A DNA stretch of 8,984 nt, taken from positions 1 to 8,984 of the forward strand of contig JAEDIN010000046.1 in assembly GCA_016292445.1 (NCBI GenBank), written 5' to 3'. Below, piece after piece: positions 1 through 6,810 of the stretch. A model generated the notes under the pieces. That model made no database searches. It had not been told where the DNA came from and was given only the letters and a program-made list of their open reading frames with translations. The translations under genes were made by a program, and so were the position numbers. The stretch is from Oscillospiraceae bacterium (GTDB lineage Bacteria > Bacillota > Clostridia > Oscillospirales > Oscillospiraceae). The first letter of the stretch is position 1. The number at the start of each line of letters is the position of its first letter.

Positions 1-70
1 TGAAAGTAAACGGCTCATTTTTATTTTCGCTTATTTCCCCACTTGATAAAACATTTCTCAACAGCAGCAA

Positions 71-103
71 ATGACGCACTTCGGGGAATTACATAAGTAT
101 AAT
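71..103 (+). promoter_or_regulatory. Candidate spoIIE promoter, sigma-A type with a long spacer
   Basis: A perfect TATAAT lies at 98-103, about 36 bp before the spoIIE start codon. No good -35 sits at the usual 17 bp. The best match, ATGACG (4 of 6 to TTGACA), is at 71-76 and leaves a 21-bp spacer. Known biology: the Bacillus subtilis spoIIE and spoIIG promoters are sigma-A promoters with unusually long spacers that need Spo0A~P. A weak 0A-box-like sequence, TTTCTCAAC (7 of 9 to TTTGTCRAA), is at 54-62. The -10 is convincing; the -35 and the Spo0A site are inference. Confidence 0.5.
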
Positions 104-121
104 AAATAATACCTTATGTAA
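89..121. repeat. 9-bp inverted repeat flanking the spoIIE -10 box
   Basis: TTACATAAG at 89-97 is the exact reverse complement of CTTATGTAA at 113-121. The 15-bp interval holds the TATAAT and the expected transcription start. Because a transcript starting near 110 would lack the left arm, this is more likely a DNA operator than an RNA hairpin. A direct repeat ACTTCGG (78-84 and 122-128) also brackets the region. Which protein would bind is unknown. Confidence 0.5.
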
Positions 122-138
122 ACTTCGGAGGCGATATC

Positions 139-2472
139 ATGGATGTAAAAGGCTCGATTGCGGCAATCAAGACCGCGTTTGAGGACAGCGTGACACAGCG
201 AAACAATGGGGATGTGATAGCTGCTGCTTGGGCTGCACTCTACTTTACAGGCGGCTTTGTGCTGTCTGTGGCAAGGGTACTCGGAACTGCCGGGCCGTTC
301 GGCATAGCGGCCGTTGCCGCTGCCGGTGCAGGCTTAAACGGCGTATGCTGCCTGTTAGGAGCGGCATTGGGCTACATAGTCTCTGGAGGACTGTCATGGG
401 GCATACGCTATCTTGCGGCAATAGTCATCGTGTTCACTGTTGAGTTTTCGTTTCAGGATACGCGCCTTTATAAGAATACTCTGTTCGGACCGATAACTGC
501 GGCTGCAGTGACGCTTGCAACGGGTGTGCTTTCGAGCTTTTCGCAGATACTCAGCGATGCGCCCACAATCGCGGTAGTGTTTCTTGAAACGGTGTTAGCC
601 TTCGGGGTATGCTTTTTTATTGAGGAGGCACTTAATAAGGAAGAGCCGACAACGGAATCTGCCGAGGTGCGCCATTCGAGTGCGGTGCTTATAACGGTTG
701 CCGTGTTTATGATGGCACTGTCACGGCTTGAGCTGTTCGGTGTATTGTCGGTGGGTCGCTTTGCGGCATTGCTCATCATTATGACAAGCACCCTGCGCTG
801 TGGAATGATGACCGGGTGTACGGTCGGCACGGTGTTCGGCATAGCGATGGATCTGACCGGCGGCGCAACTCCGTTTTTCACCATGGCATATGCCTTTTCG
901 GGGCTTATCGCCGGACTGTTCAGCCGCTGCGGAAGACTTGTGTTCCTGCTGTCATTCATTCTCTCAAATGCCGTTGCGGCGGCATTGGTATGGTCTGCCG
1001 CACCGCAGCTTAATGACCTCGTCGAGGTGTTTTGCGCGGCGGTGGTTTTCATGCTCCTGCCCTCCGGCATCATAAGCAGGGTAGGCACACTCATCCAGCC
1101 GGTGGGCGGCGGCAGCGGGGAATCCGGACTGCGCCGTTATGTATCACGCCGTGTAGCGCAGCTCGGCTCGGCGTATGAGGGCTTGTTCGAGATAGTGCGG
1201 CGCAATGTTGAGGTCAAGCACAATGACGCAGATCCGGCAAAGGTGTTTGACCGTGCGGCGGACTCGGTGTGCGTAATGTGCAAGGATAAAAACCGCTGCT
1301 GGAACAGCGAATACATGGACACGCTAAGCGCACTCAACGATGCAACCGCGGCGATGACAAAGCGCGGCACTCTCCAGCTCGGCGATATACCGTGCAGATT
1401 TGTTGAAAAGTGCCGCACACCGGAGGCATTTGTAACCGCGGTAAACGGCGAGCTGCGCGCAGCGGCATATCGTAAGCACTTTGCAGCTCAGCTTCGTGAA
1501 AGCCGTGATACGGCATGGGGGCAGTATTCTGATATGGCGGATATTCTCGGCAATGTTGCCGAGGAGCTTGGCAGCATAAACGGTGCGGATCATCTTGCCG
1601 AGCGGAGGCTCATGCGATACCTGCGTTCAATGGATATCGAGGCCGACGCTGCCGTGTACCGTGACGGCAGGGGCAGACTTCGCGCGGTGGTCGAGAGCGG
1701 TTCGCTTTCGAGACTCTACGATGAGCCGGACTATCTGGAAAAGCTGTCGGCAGTCCTCGGTCTTAGACTTTGCCGTCAAAAGGCAGGTGGCGACGGTACG
1801 GCAAAGCTTACTCTCATTGAGGCAGAGCCGCTTGCGGTCAGTGTCGGCATAGCGGCAATGAAGAAAAAGGGAGAAAAGGTCAGCGGCGACAGAGGCACAT
1901 ATTTTAAGACCGATTCCGGAGTCCTCTGCGTTATCCTGTCCGACGGAATGGGCTGCGGACCGGAGGCGGCGAGCGAAAGCAAGGAGGTCATAGAGATCCT
2001 TGAAAAGTTTCTGCGTTCCGGAATCGACCCGGCCGTTGCAATGAAAACGCTCAACTCAGTTATGCTCTTAAAGAGCGGTGATAACTGGGGCTTTGCAACT
2101 GTAGACTTGATGTGTGTTGACCTGTTTTCGGGTGAGACCTGCTTTTATAAATACGGTGCTGCGCCGAGCTATGTCATGAACGGCAAAAACATCAGACGCA
2201 TAAAGGGTGAGAGCTTTGCCCCGGGTCTCGGCGGCGGAAGCTCGGCAGCGCCGGATGTCGTGCGTATGCGGCTCAAGCCGGGCAGTACGGCGATAATTGC
2301 CTCCGACGGCGTGATAGGTGACTCAAATGATAGCTGGCTTCGTGAGATAATGGACTCCGCGACCGATGATATGAAGCTTCTTGCAAGGGATACCCTGAGA
2401 GAAGCGGAGAAAATTTACGGAAACTGCGATGACATGACAGTACTCGCCGTCAAAGTTCAGACCCGTGGGTGA
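139..2472 (+). CDS. spoIIE: Stage II sporulation protein E (SpoIIE), membrane-bound PP2C-type serine phosphatase
   Basis: The family dephosphorylates the anti-anti-sigma factor SpoIIAA-P, releasing sigma-F in the forespore, and helps place the polar septum. The 777-aa product is slightly shorter than the 827-aa B. subtilis protein. Residues about 28-315 form a run of roughly ten hydrophobic segments. A cytoplasmic middle region (about 330-560) follows, with a cysteine cluster CVMCKDKNRCW (378-388) plus C419 and C425. The C-terminal PP2C domain (about 565-773) has all expected motifs: SGDRGTYF (582-589), SDGMGCG (601-607, metal ligand D602), ASDGV (721-725, D723) and DDMT (764-767). The start is set by GGAGG at 127-131, 7 nt before ATG. 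The gene stands outside the spoIIE-tilS-hpt-ftsH arrangement common in other Firmicutes. It is likely co-transcribed with the small gene at 2478. It looks intact. Confidence 0.97.
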   Translation: MDVKGSIAAIKTAFEDSVTQRNNGDVIAAAWAALYFTGGFVLSVARVLGTAGPFGIAAVAAAGAGLNGVCCLLGAALGYIVSGGLSWGIRYLAAIVIVFTVEFSFQDTRLYKNTLFGPITAAAVTLATGVLSSFSQILSDAPTIAVVFLETVLAFGVCFFIEEALNKEEPTTESAEVRHSSAVLITVAVFMMALSRLELFGVLSVGRFAALLIIMTSTLRCGMMTGCTVGTVFGIAMDLTGGATPFFTMAYAFSGLIAGLFSRCGRLVFLLSFILSNAVAAALVWSAAPQLNDLVEVFCAAVVFMLLPSGIISRVGTLIQPVGGGSGESGLRRYVSRRVAQLGSAYEGLFEIVRRNVEVKHNDADPAKVFDRAADSVCVMCKDKNRCWNSEYMDTLSALNDATAAMTKRGTLQLGDIPCRFVEKCRTPEAFVTAVNGELRAAAYRKHFAAQLRESRDTAWGQYSDMADILGNVAEELGSINGADHLAERRLMRYLRSMDIEADAAVYRDGRGRLRAVVESGSLSRLYDEPDYLEKLSAVLGLRLCRQKAGGDGTAKLTLIEAEPLAVSVGIAAMKKKGEKVSGDRGTYFKTDSGVLCVILSDGMGCGPEAASESKEVIEILEKFLRSGIDPAVAMKTLNSVMLLKSGDNWGFATVDLMCVDLFSGETCFYKYGAAPSYVMNGKNIRRIKGESFAPGLGGGSSAAPDVVRMRLKPGSTAIIASDGVIGDSNDSWLREIMDSATDDMKLLARDTLREAEKIYGNCDDMTVLAVKVQTRG

Positions 2473-2477
2473 TGTAT

Positions 2478-2807
2478 ATGAATACGGCAAAACGGGTAAA
2501 ATCAGAGCAGAGAATAATGTCACGGGAGGCAGAGGAAGTGGTGAAGGGAACAGCCAAAAGAGTGATAGTCGTAAAATCACCTGACAAAAAGGTGTTTGAG
2601 GAAGCAATATTCATTGTTCGCGAGGACTATATGCGCACCTCGGGCATAACGCAGAGCAAGCTCATGGAAGAAGCAAGGGCAGCCGCCGGAGGATATTTGG
2701 GCAGCTTGCGGCGAAGACCGAGGTCAAAAATCGGGCTTTTAATGGCGATATCCACACTGAGCGGGAGCGCAATAGCCTACGCAGCTTTAAAAATATTCGG
2801 AATATAA
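2478..2807 (+). CDS. Small conserved-looking protein with a C-terminal membrane segment, coupled to spoIIE
   Basis: I do not recognise a characterised family. The 109-aa product has a charged N-terminal half (MNTAKRVKSEQR...), a beta-like stretch KRVIVVKSPD, then an alpha-rich part (FEEAIFIVREDYMR, SKLMEEARAAAGGYL), a basic patch (LRRRPRSK) and a hydrophobic tail of about 22 residues (IGLLMAISTLSGSAIAYAAL) ending KIFGI. This suggests a tail-anchored protein with its N-terminal part in the cytoplasm. The start at 2478 is preferred because GGGTGAT at 2467-2473 matches the 3' part of the AGGAGGTGAT consensus at the right distance and spans the spoIIE stop codon, implying translational coupling. 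In-frame starts at 2469 (GTG) and 2472 (ATG) would overlap spoIIE and lack a clear Shine-Dalgarno. Position and coupling suggest a sporulation or SpoIIE-linked role, which is inference only. Confidence 0.8.
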   Translation: MNTAKRVKSEQRIMSREAEEVVKGTAKRVIVVKSPDKKVFEEAIFIVREDYMRTSGITQSKLMEEARAAAGGYLGSLRRRPRSKIGLLMAISTLSGSAIAYAALKIFGI

Positions 2808-2820
2808 GCGCAATGTAAGC

Positions 2821-2853
2821 AAAGACAGGCGGTAGAATCTACTGCCTGTCTTT
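2821..2853. terminator. Candidate bidirectional intrinsic terminator between convergent operons
   Basis: Arms 2821-2834 (AAAGACAGGCGGTA) and 2840-2853 (TACTGCCTGTCTTT) pair over 14 bp with one G-T wobble around a 5-nt loop. It lies 13 bp after the plus-strand gene ending at 2807 and overlaps the last codons of the minus-strand gene ending at 2839. T-runs are short (three T) on both sides, so efficiency is uncertain. The placement at a convergent junction is what supports a terminator role. Confidence 0.7.
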
Positions 2854-3354
2854 ATATCTGAGGTCGCTGAATATCTGATTTTCGCTGTCCTTCCAAAGCA
2901 GAAGAAATGCCCCGATACCGCCGAGCTTTTTCTCGACTGCTACCGTTTCCCACTCACCGCAGTCGTTCAAAATACGGTACTCGATGTATCTTTCCCTGTG
3001 CTTTTTAATGATCTCCGAAATGCTCACTTTGTTTCCTGCCAAGGCACACACGAGGCTTATAAGCTTTCCTTTAAACTCATCAAGCGGCCTGCGGTCGGAA
3101 AGCAGAAGATCAGTAAAGCCGTCGAGAACTATCATTGACTGGAAGCAATCGCCGTTGTTTGTCTCACTTCCCATGAGGACCACAGAAAAGCGGTCAACGG
3201 TATTGAAATCAAGCGTATAGCATAGCCCCTCATCATGCGCAATCACGGCAGTGCAGCCTTCAAGACGGCGGTTAATATCAAAGCAAATGCCCTCGGCAAA
3301 GCACCTGAGGCTCTCTGCCTGCTGTATGGCAAGGGCTTCCTCGTTTTCTCTCAT
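2839..3354 (-). CDS. Hypothetical cytoplasmic protein downstream of recG
   Basis: I do not recognise the family. The 171-aa product has no signal peptide and no convincing transmembrane segment. It starts with a helical, acidic region (MRENEEALAIQQAESLRCF) and alternates beta-like stretches (TAVIAHDE, FSVVLMGSE, SMIVLDGF) with helices (EFKGKLISLVCALAG, VSISEIIKKHRERYIEYRIL). It is cysteine-rich for its size (C18, C24, C34, C45, C70, C103, C132), but these do not form an obvious CxxC metal site. The start is supported by GGAG about 7 nt upstream in the recG-171aa gap of 12 bp, so it is almost certainly the last gene of the apbE-recG operon. Its final codons form one arm of the terminator at 2821-2853. 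No function is assigned. Confidence 0.75.
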   Translation of the reverse strand: MRENEEALAIQQAESLRCFAEGICFDINRRLEGCTAVIAHDEGLCYTLDFNTVDRFSVVLMGSETNNGDCFQSMIVLDGFTDLLLSDRRPLDEFKGKLISLVCALAGNKVSISEIIKKHRERYIEYRILNDCGEWETVAVEKKLGGIGAFLLLWKDSENQIFSDLRYKDRQ

Positions 3355-3366
3355 AGCTTCTCCGTT

Positions 3367-5421
3367 TTAATTGATTGTATCGGTGTTTAACTCAAACAGC
3401 CGTTCCACGGCTTGCTTCAAGTTTTGATGCTCCGGCAGCTCAAGCTCGGGGTCTGCGTCAAGCAGCTCCTGCGCCGCAGCTTGCGCCGTTTGCAGAACCT
3501 TCATATCCGAGCAAAGGTCGGCGACATGCATCTCAGGCAAGCCATGCTGCCTTGAACCGAAGAAGTCGCCGGGTCCGCGAAGCTTCAGATCCTCCTCGGA
3601 TATCTTAAATCCGTCGTTTGTCTGCGTCATGACCTTGAGCCTAGCCTCGGATACTTCGTTATCGGTGTCGGATACGAGTATGCAGTAGCTTTTGTGTGTT
3701 CCTCTGCCGACTCTGCCTCTTAGCTGGTGAAGCTGGCTCAGACCGAAGCGGTCGGCATTTTCGATTATCATAAGAGCAGCATTAGGCACATCGACACCGA
3801 CTTCAATGACTGTTGTAGATACGAGAATGTCTATTCCGCCGGCAACAAAGGTTGACATAATATCGTTCTTTTCTTTTGCCTTTAGCTTGCCGTGCACACA
3901 GGCAACCTTAAGATCGGGGAAGTAACGCTGAAGCTCGGCGGCGTGCTCCTGCGCCGACTTCATATTCGGCGGAAGCTCCTCGTTTTCTTCAATCATGGGG
4001 CAAACCACAAACACCTGCCGTCCCTCGGAAACGAGCTTACGAATAAAGCCGTTTAAGCGCACCCGATAGCTCTCCGTAACGGCAAAGGTATCGACCTTCT
4101 GCCGCCCGGGGGGCAGCTCGTCGATGACCGAAATGTCAAGGTCGCCGTAGATAATCAGCGCGAGAGTGCGCGGAATCGGTGTTGCCGACATTACAAGGAC
4201 ATGGGGACGGTCACCCTTGGAAATCAGGCTCGACCGCTGATTTACACCGAAGCGGTGCTGCTCGTCGGTGACGACAAGCCCCAGATTGCGATATACAACA
4301 TCTTCCGAAAACAGCGCGTGAGTGCCGATGATCAGGTCAAGCTCAGCGTTTTTGAGTGTGGATTTGACCTCACGCTTCTGTTTTGCGGTCATAGAGCCTG
4401 TGAGCAGCCCAACTCTGACGCCAAGCGGCGATAAAATGCCCAGCAGAGTGTCAAAATGCTGTTTTGCAAGTATCTCCGTGGGAGCCATAAACGCGCTCAT
4501 AAGTCCGTTTTTCATCGTGTACCAGATAAGCGCGGCGGCTACAAGCGTCTTACCGCTGCCGACATCACCCTGAACGAGCCTGTTCATCGCCTTGCCCGAC
4601 TGCATATCGCTAAGCGCATCGGAAACCGCTCTCCTTTGCGCATTTGTCGGAGTAAATGGGAGGGCAGACCAAAAATCATTAAGCTCAAGAGGCTGCATCC
4701 TGAAGCCGTCTGCTTTGCTGTGTCTGTCTTTCATCCGACCTAAAGCACAGGCAAGCAGGAAAAGTTCCTCGAATATCAGTCTGCGCCGAGCAAGCTCAAG
4801 TGCGGTGAAATCGGCAGGGAAGTGGATATTCTCATAAGCGTAGGAGGTTTGCGCAAGTGCGTACTTTTCACGCAGCTTGTCAGGCAGCACCTCCGGCAGC
4901 TCATCTCCGCAGGCGTCAAGAGCCTGCCGAACTGCGTTCATTACAAGCTTCTGCGAAAGTCCGGTCGTCAGCCTGTACACGGGGATTATCCTGCCGGTCA
5001 CTCCGTCCGGGGCGTTTTCAGGCTCGTAAACGGGATTGGACATAGTACGCTTTGCACCGACGCCGATAATTTTGCCGTAAAAATTCAGGCACTGGCCACG
5101 GTGTATGTGGTCTTTGAGATAAGGCTGATTAAAATAAGTTATGTCAACCGAACCGCTTTCGTCCGCAACCCGAAACTTCACAAGCTCCATGCCGCGGCGG
5201 ATGCGCACAAGTCGAGGCGTGTCTGCAACGATGCCCTGAATGCAGGCGGTCTCACCGTCACAGGTGAGCGCAATGGGTTTAAACCGACTGCGATCCTCGT
5301 ATTTTCTCGGGAAATAAGAAACAAGGTCATGGACGGTAAAGACGCCGAGCTTGTTTAGAAGCTGCGCCTTTTTCTCCCCTATGCCCTTGCAGTATCTGAC
5401 ATCAGTGTTCAAATATGCCAT
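3367..5421 (-). CDS. recG: ATP-dependent DNA helicase RecG
   Basis: RecG is a superfamily 2 translocase that regresses stalled replication forks and processes recombination branch structures. From the chosen start the protein is 684 aa, a normal family length. An N-terminal helix-hairpin-helix-like part (CKGIGEKKAQLLNKLGV, 11-27) leads into the OB-fold wedge (about 60-150). The helicase core has Walker A GDVGSGKT (285-292), DEQH box DEQHRFGV (386-393), SATPIPRT (412-419), STTVIEVGVDVPNA (535-548) and QLRGRVGRG (566-574). The RecG-specific GDFFGSRQHG follows at 618-627. The frame stays open to an ATG at 5538, but that start would overlap apbE by 47 nt and add 39 residues unlike RecG. ATG 5421 begins MAYLNTDVRYCKGIG and has GAGG 10 nt upstream. 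It is the middle gene of a minus-strand operon and shows no damage. Confidence 0.97.
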   Translation of the reverse strand: MAYLNTDVRYCKGIGEKKAQLLNKLGVFTVHDLVSYFPRKYEDRSRFKPIALTCDGETACIQGIVADTPRLVRIRRGMELVKFRVADESGSVDITYFNQPYLKDHIHRGQCLNFYGKIIGVGAKRTMSNPVYEPENAPDGVTGRIIPVYRLTTGLSQKLVMNAVRQALDACGDELPEVLPDKLREKYALAQTSYAYENIHFPADFTALELARRRLIFEELFLLACALGRMKDRHSKADGFRMQPLELNDFWSALPFTPTNAQRRAVSDALSDMQSGKAMNRLVQGDVGSGKTLVAAALIWYTMKNGLMSAFMAPTEILAKQHFDTLLGILSPLGVRVGLLTGSMTAKQKREVKSTLKNAELDLIIGTHALFSEDVVYRNLGLVVTDEQHRFGVNQRSSLISKGDRPHVLVMSATPIPRTLALIIYGDLDISVIDELPPGRQKVDTFAVTESYRVRLNGFIRKLVSEGRQVFVVCPMIEENEELPPNMKSAQEHAAELQRYFPDLKVACVHGKLKAKEKNDIMSTFVAGGIDILVSTTVIEVGVDVPNAALMIIENADRFGLSQLHQLRGRVGRGTHKSYCILVSDTDNEVSEARLKVMTQTNDGFKISEEDLKLRGPGDFFGSRQHGLPEMHVADLCSDMKVLQTAQAAAQELLDADPELELPEHQNLKQAVERLFELNTDTIN

Positions 5422-5444
5422 TGAGTTAAAACCTCGGAACAATG

Positions 5445-5477
5445 CACCACCGTATCGGTAAATCCGATACGATGGTG
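5445..5477 (-). other. Strong intergenic hairpin between apbE and recG
   Basis: Arms 5445-5458 and 5464-5477 pair over 14 bp around a 5-nt loop. In the minus-strand mRNA there is one mispair of the G-U/A-C wobble class (CACCATCGTATCGG against CCGATACGGTGGTG). No T-run follows on either strand, so it is not a canonical terminator. It lies 14 nt after the apbE stop and 23 nt before the recG start. It could be an RNA processing or stability element, a weak attenuator, or one copy of a dispersed intergenic repeat. Confidence 0.6.
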
Positions 5478-5491
5478 AAATTATGTAAACC

Positions 5492-6544
5492 TTACTCGGT
5501 GAATCTCGATGTGTAATCCTTGGTGTTTGTAAGCTCAAACACCTCGACCAGACCGCTTGTGCATATGACCTCGTTTTCGTCGGTTATCATCACCATGTCA
5601 AAGCCGCCGTAATTGCGCCAATAACGCAGCGCGCCGTTGACGCCGAGAACGAACATTGCGGTTGACAGGCAGTCGGCAAGAGTGCCGTCCTCGCACACTA
5701 CGGTGACCGAAACAAGACCATTGTTGGCAGGCTTGCCGGTGTCGGGGTCAATGATATGATGGTACTTCATGCCGTCGCTGCCGATGAAAAACCGCTGATA
5801 GTTACCGCTCGTGACGATCGCCGTTTCACCTACGCTGAGAGTGCCGACATACGAGCCGGTGTTGTTGGGGTCTTCGACTGCGACTGTCCACTTTGAGCCG
5901 TCGGGTTTAAGACCGAGAGTCTGAACATTTCCGCCGAGGGAAACGATACCGCTTTCGACACCGGCACTGCGCATTGCCTCGATGGCACGGTCGGAGGCAC
6001 AGCCCTTTGCCGCCGCGCCGAAGCTTATCTGAGTACCGGCAGGCATTCTGACGGAGTAGTTCGACTCGCCGTTGAACTCAGTTATGCTGGTTTCGGAGAA
6101 GTTGACATTTTGAAGGAGGCTTTTTATCTCCTTGGAGGAAGGTATTCTGCCCTTATCCTTGTCAAATTCACCCCATGCAAGGTAAAGAGGGTAGACCGAC
6201 AGGTCAAGCGCACCGTTTGACTGCTTGCAGACCTTCAACGCGGTGTTAAGTACCTCCGCTACCTGCGGAGTGACGATTACATTCTGACCTTCAGCATTGT
6301 TGAGCAGATTTGCAGCACTGTTTTCGACCTCTGGGTCGAGCAGTGTGTTCAGCGAGTTTATAACACCCGTTGCGGCATCAAGGCCGGTTTTTGCATTTTT
6401 GCCGTATGCGGTGAGCGTCATGACCGTGTCCATGGCGAAAACCTGCTTTTGCTCCTTGGATTCGCTGCAGGCACACAGAGTAAGCAGCATAGCTATGCAC
6501 ATTGCAAGAGCTATGGCCTTCGTAAAAAGCTTTGATTTTTTCAT
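5492..6544 (-). CDS. apbE: FAD:protein FMN transferase (ApbE family), lipoprotein
   Basis: ApbE enzymes use FAD and Mg2+ to attach FMN through a phosphoester to Thr/Ser of extracytoplasmic redox proteins such as RnfG/RnfD or FMN-binding-domain proteins. The 350-aa product has a lysine-rich start, a hydrophobic core and the lipobox LCAC with C26 as lipidated cysteine, so it should be anchored on the outer face of the membrane. Family signatures are MDT (38-40), GALDLSVYPL (111-120), FGAAAKGCASDRA (175-187), LGGN (203-206), SGNYQRFF (246-253), HHIIDPDTG (262-270) and ADCLSTAMFVLG (290-301). C181 sits where the family motif usually reads KGY or KGW, a minor oddity. The start has AAGGGG about 11 nt upstream. 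It is first in the apbE-recG operon. No flavinylation substrate gene is in the window. Confidence 0.94.
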   Translation of the reverse strand: MKKSKLFTKAIALAMCIAMLLTLCACSESKEQKQVFAMDTVMTLTAYGKNAKTGLDAATGVINSLNTLLDPEVENSAANLLNNAEGQNVIVTPQVAEVLNTALKVCKQSNGALDLSVYPLYLAWGEFDKDKGRIPSSKEIKSLLQNVNFSETSITEFNGESNYSVRMPAGTQISFGAAAKGCASDRAIEAMRSAGVESGIVSLGGNVQTLGLKPDGSKWTVAVEDPNNTGSYVGTLSVGETAIVTSGNYQRFFIGSDGMKYHHIIDPDTGKPANNGLVSVTVVCEDGTLADCLSTAMFVLGVNGALRYWRNYGGFDMVMITDENEVICTSGLVEVFELTNTKDYTSRFTE

Positions 6545-6586
6545 TTATCCCAATTCCCCTTCGGGCAGAATTTTTCTATCAAAGCC

Positions 6587-6592
6587 AGTATA
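6587..6592 (-). promoter_or_regulatory. Candidate extended -10 promoter for apbE
   Basis: Read on the minus strand, TGG-TATACT matches the extended -10 form TGn-TATAAT. It would start transcription near 6580, about 35 nt before the apbE ATG. No good -35 is found at 16-18 bp upstream; the sequence there is T-rich. Moderate evidence only. Confidence 0.4.
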
Positions 6593-6734
6593 CCATATAA
6601 CTCTCCAAAAGAAAACCGAAAAATACAATAACTATTTGTTTAGGATTTCCTCGGCCACAAGAAATTGTTTTTTGCCTGTTCGACCTAATTCACAGAATAT
6701 TTACAGGTTTCAGCAGGAGAAACCGCCTGAGCTG

Positions 6735-6763
6735 TTGACATAATGCTCGCCGTATGTTACAAT
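6735..6763 (+). promoter_or_regulatory. Strong sigma-A promoter of the SH3-NlpC/P60 gene
   Basis: A perfect -35 TTGACA (6735-6740) and -10 TACAAT (6758-6763, 5 of 6) are separated by exactly 17 bp. Transcription should begin near 6770, giving a leader of about 40 nt before the ATG at 6811. The near-consensus match suggests vigorous vegetative expression unless a repressor acts. Confidence 0.85.
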
Positions 6764-6764
6764 T

Positions 6765-6795
6765 TGATTACTAAATAGTTTACAAATCGTAATCA
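6765..6795 (+). repeat. 7-bp inverted repeat at the start of the NlpC/P60 leader
   Basis: TGATTAC (6765-6771) and GTAATCA (6789-6795) are exact reverse complements 17 nt apart, immediately after the -10 box and ending 3 bp before the Shine-Dalgarno CGGAG (6799-6803). It may be an operator overlapping the transcription start, or if transcription starts early enough a weak A/T-rich leader hairpin. Function is inferred from position. Confidence 0.4.
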
Positions 6796-6810
6796 TCACG
6801 GAGATGCAAA

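Noticed and set aside
468..1094. 208-aa minus-strand open frame opposite spoIIE
   Set aside because: It is antisense to the SpoIIE membrane region; its low-complexity Ser/Thr/Ala composition is what the reverse of hydrophobic codons gives.
4822..5358. 178-aa plus-strand open frame opposite recG
   Set aside because: It is the antisense shadow of the well-supported RecG reading frame, with no promoter or ribosome binding site evidence.
5422..5538. Longer RecG start (ATG at 5538) adding 39 residues
   Set aside because: It overlaps the apbE coding end, crosses the 5445-5477 hairpin, has RecG-unlike sequence, and the ATG at 5421 has a Shine-Dalgarno and a typical RecG N-terminus.
6675..6707. Short CCTGT...ACAGG inverted repeat in the apbE/NlpC divergent region
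   Set aside because: Only 5 bp per arm with a long spacer; expected by chance in a region of this size.
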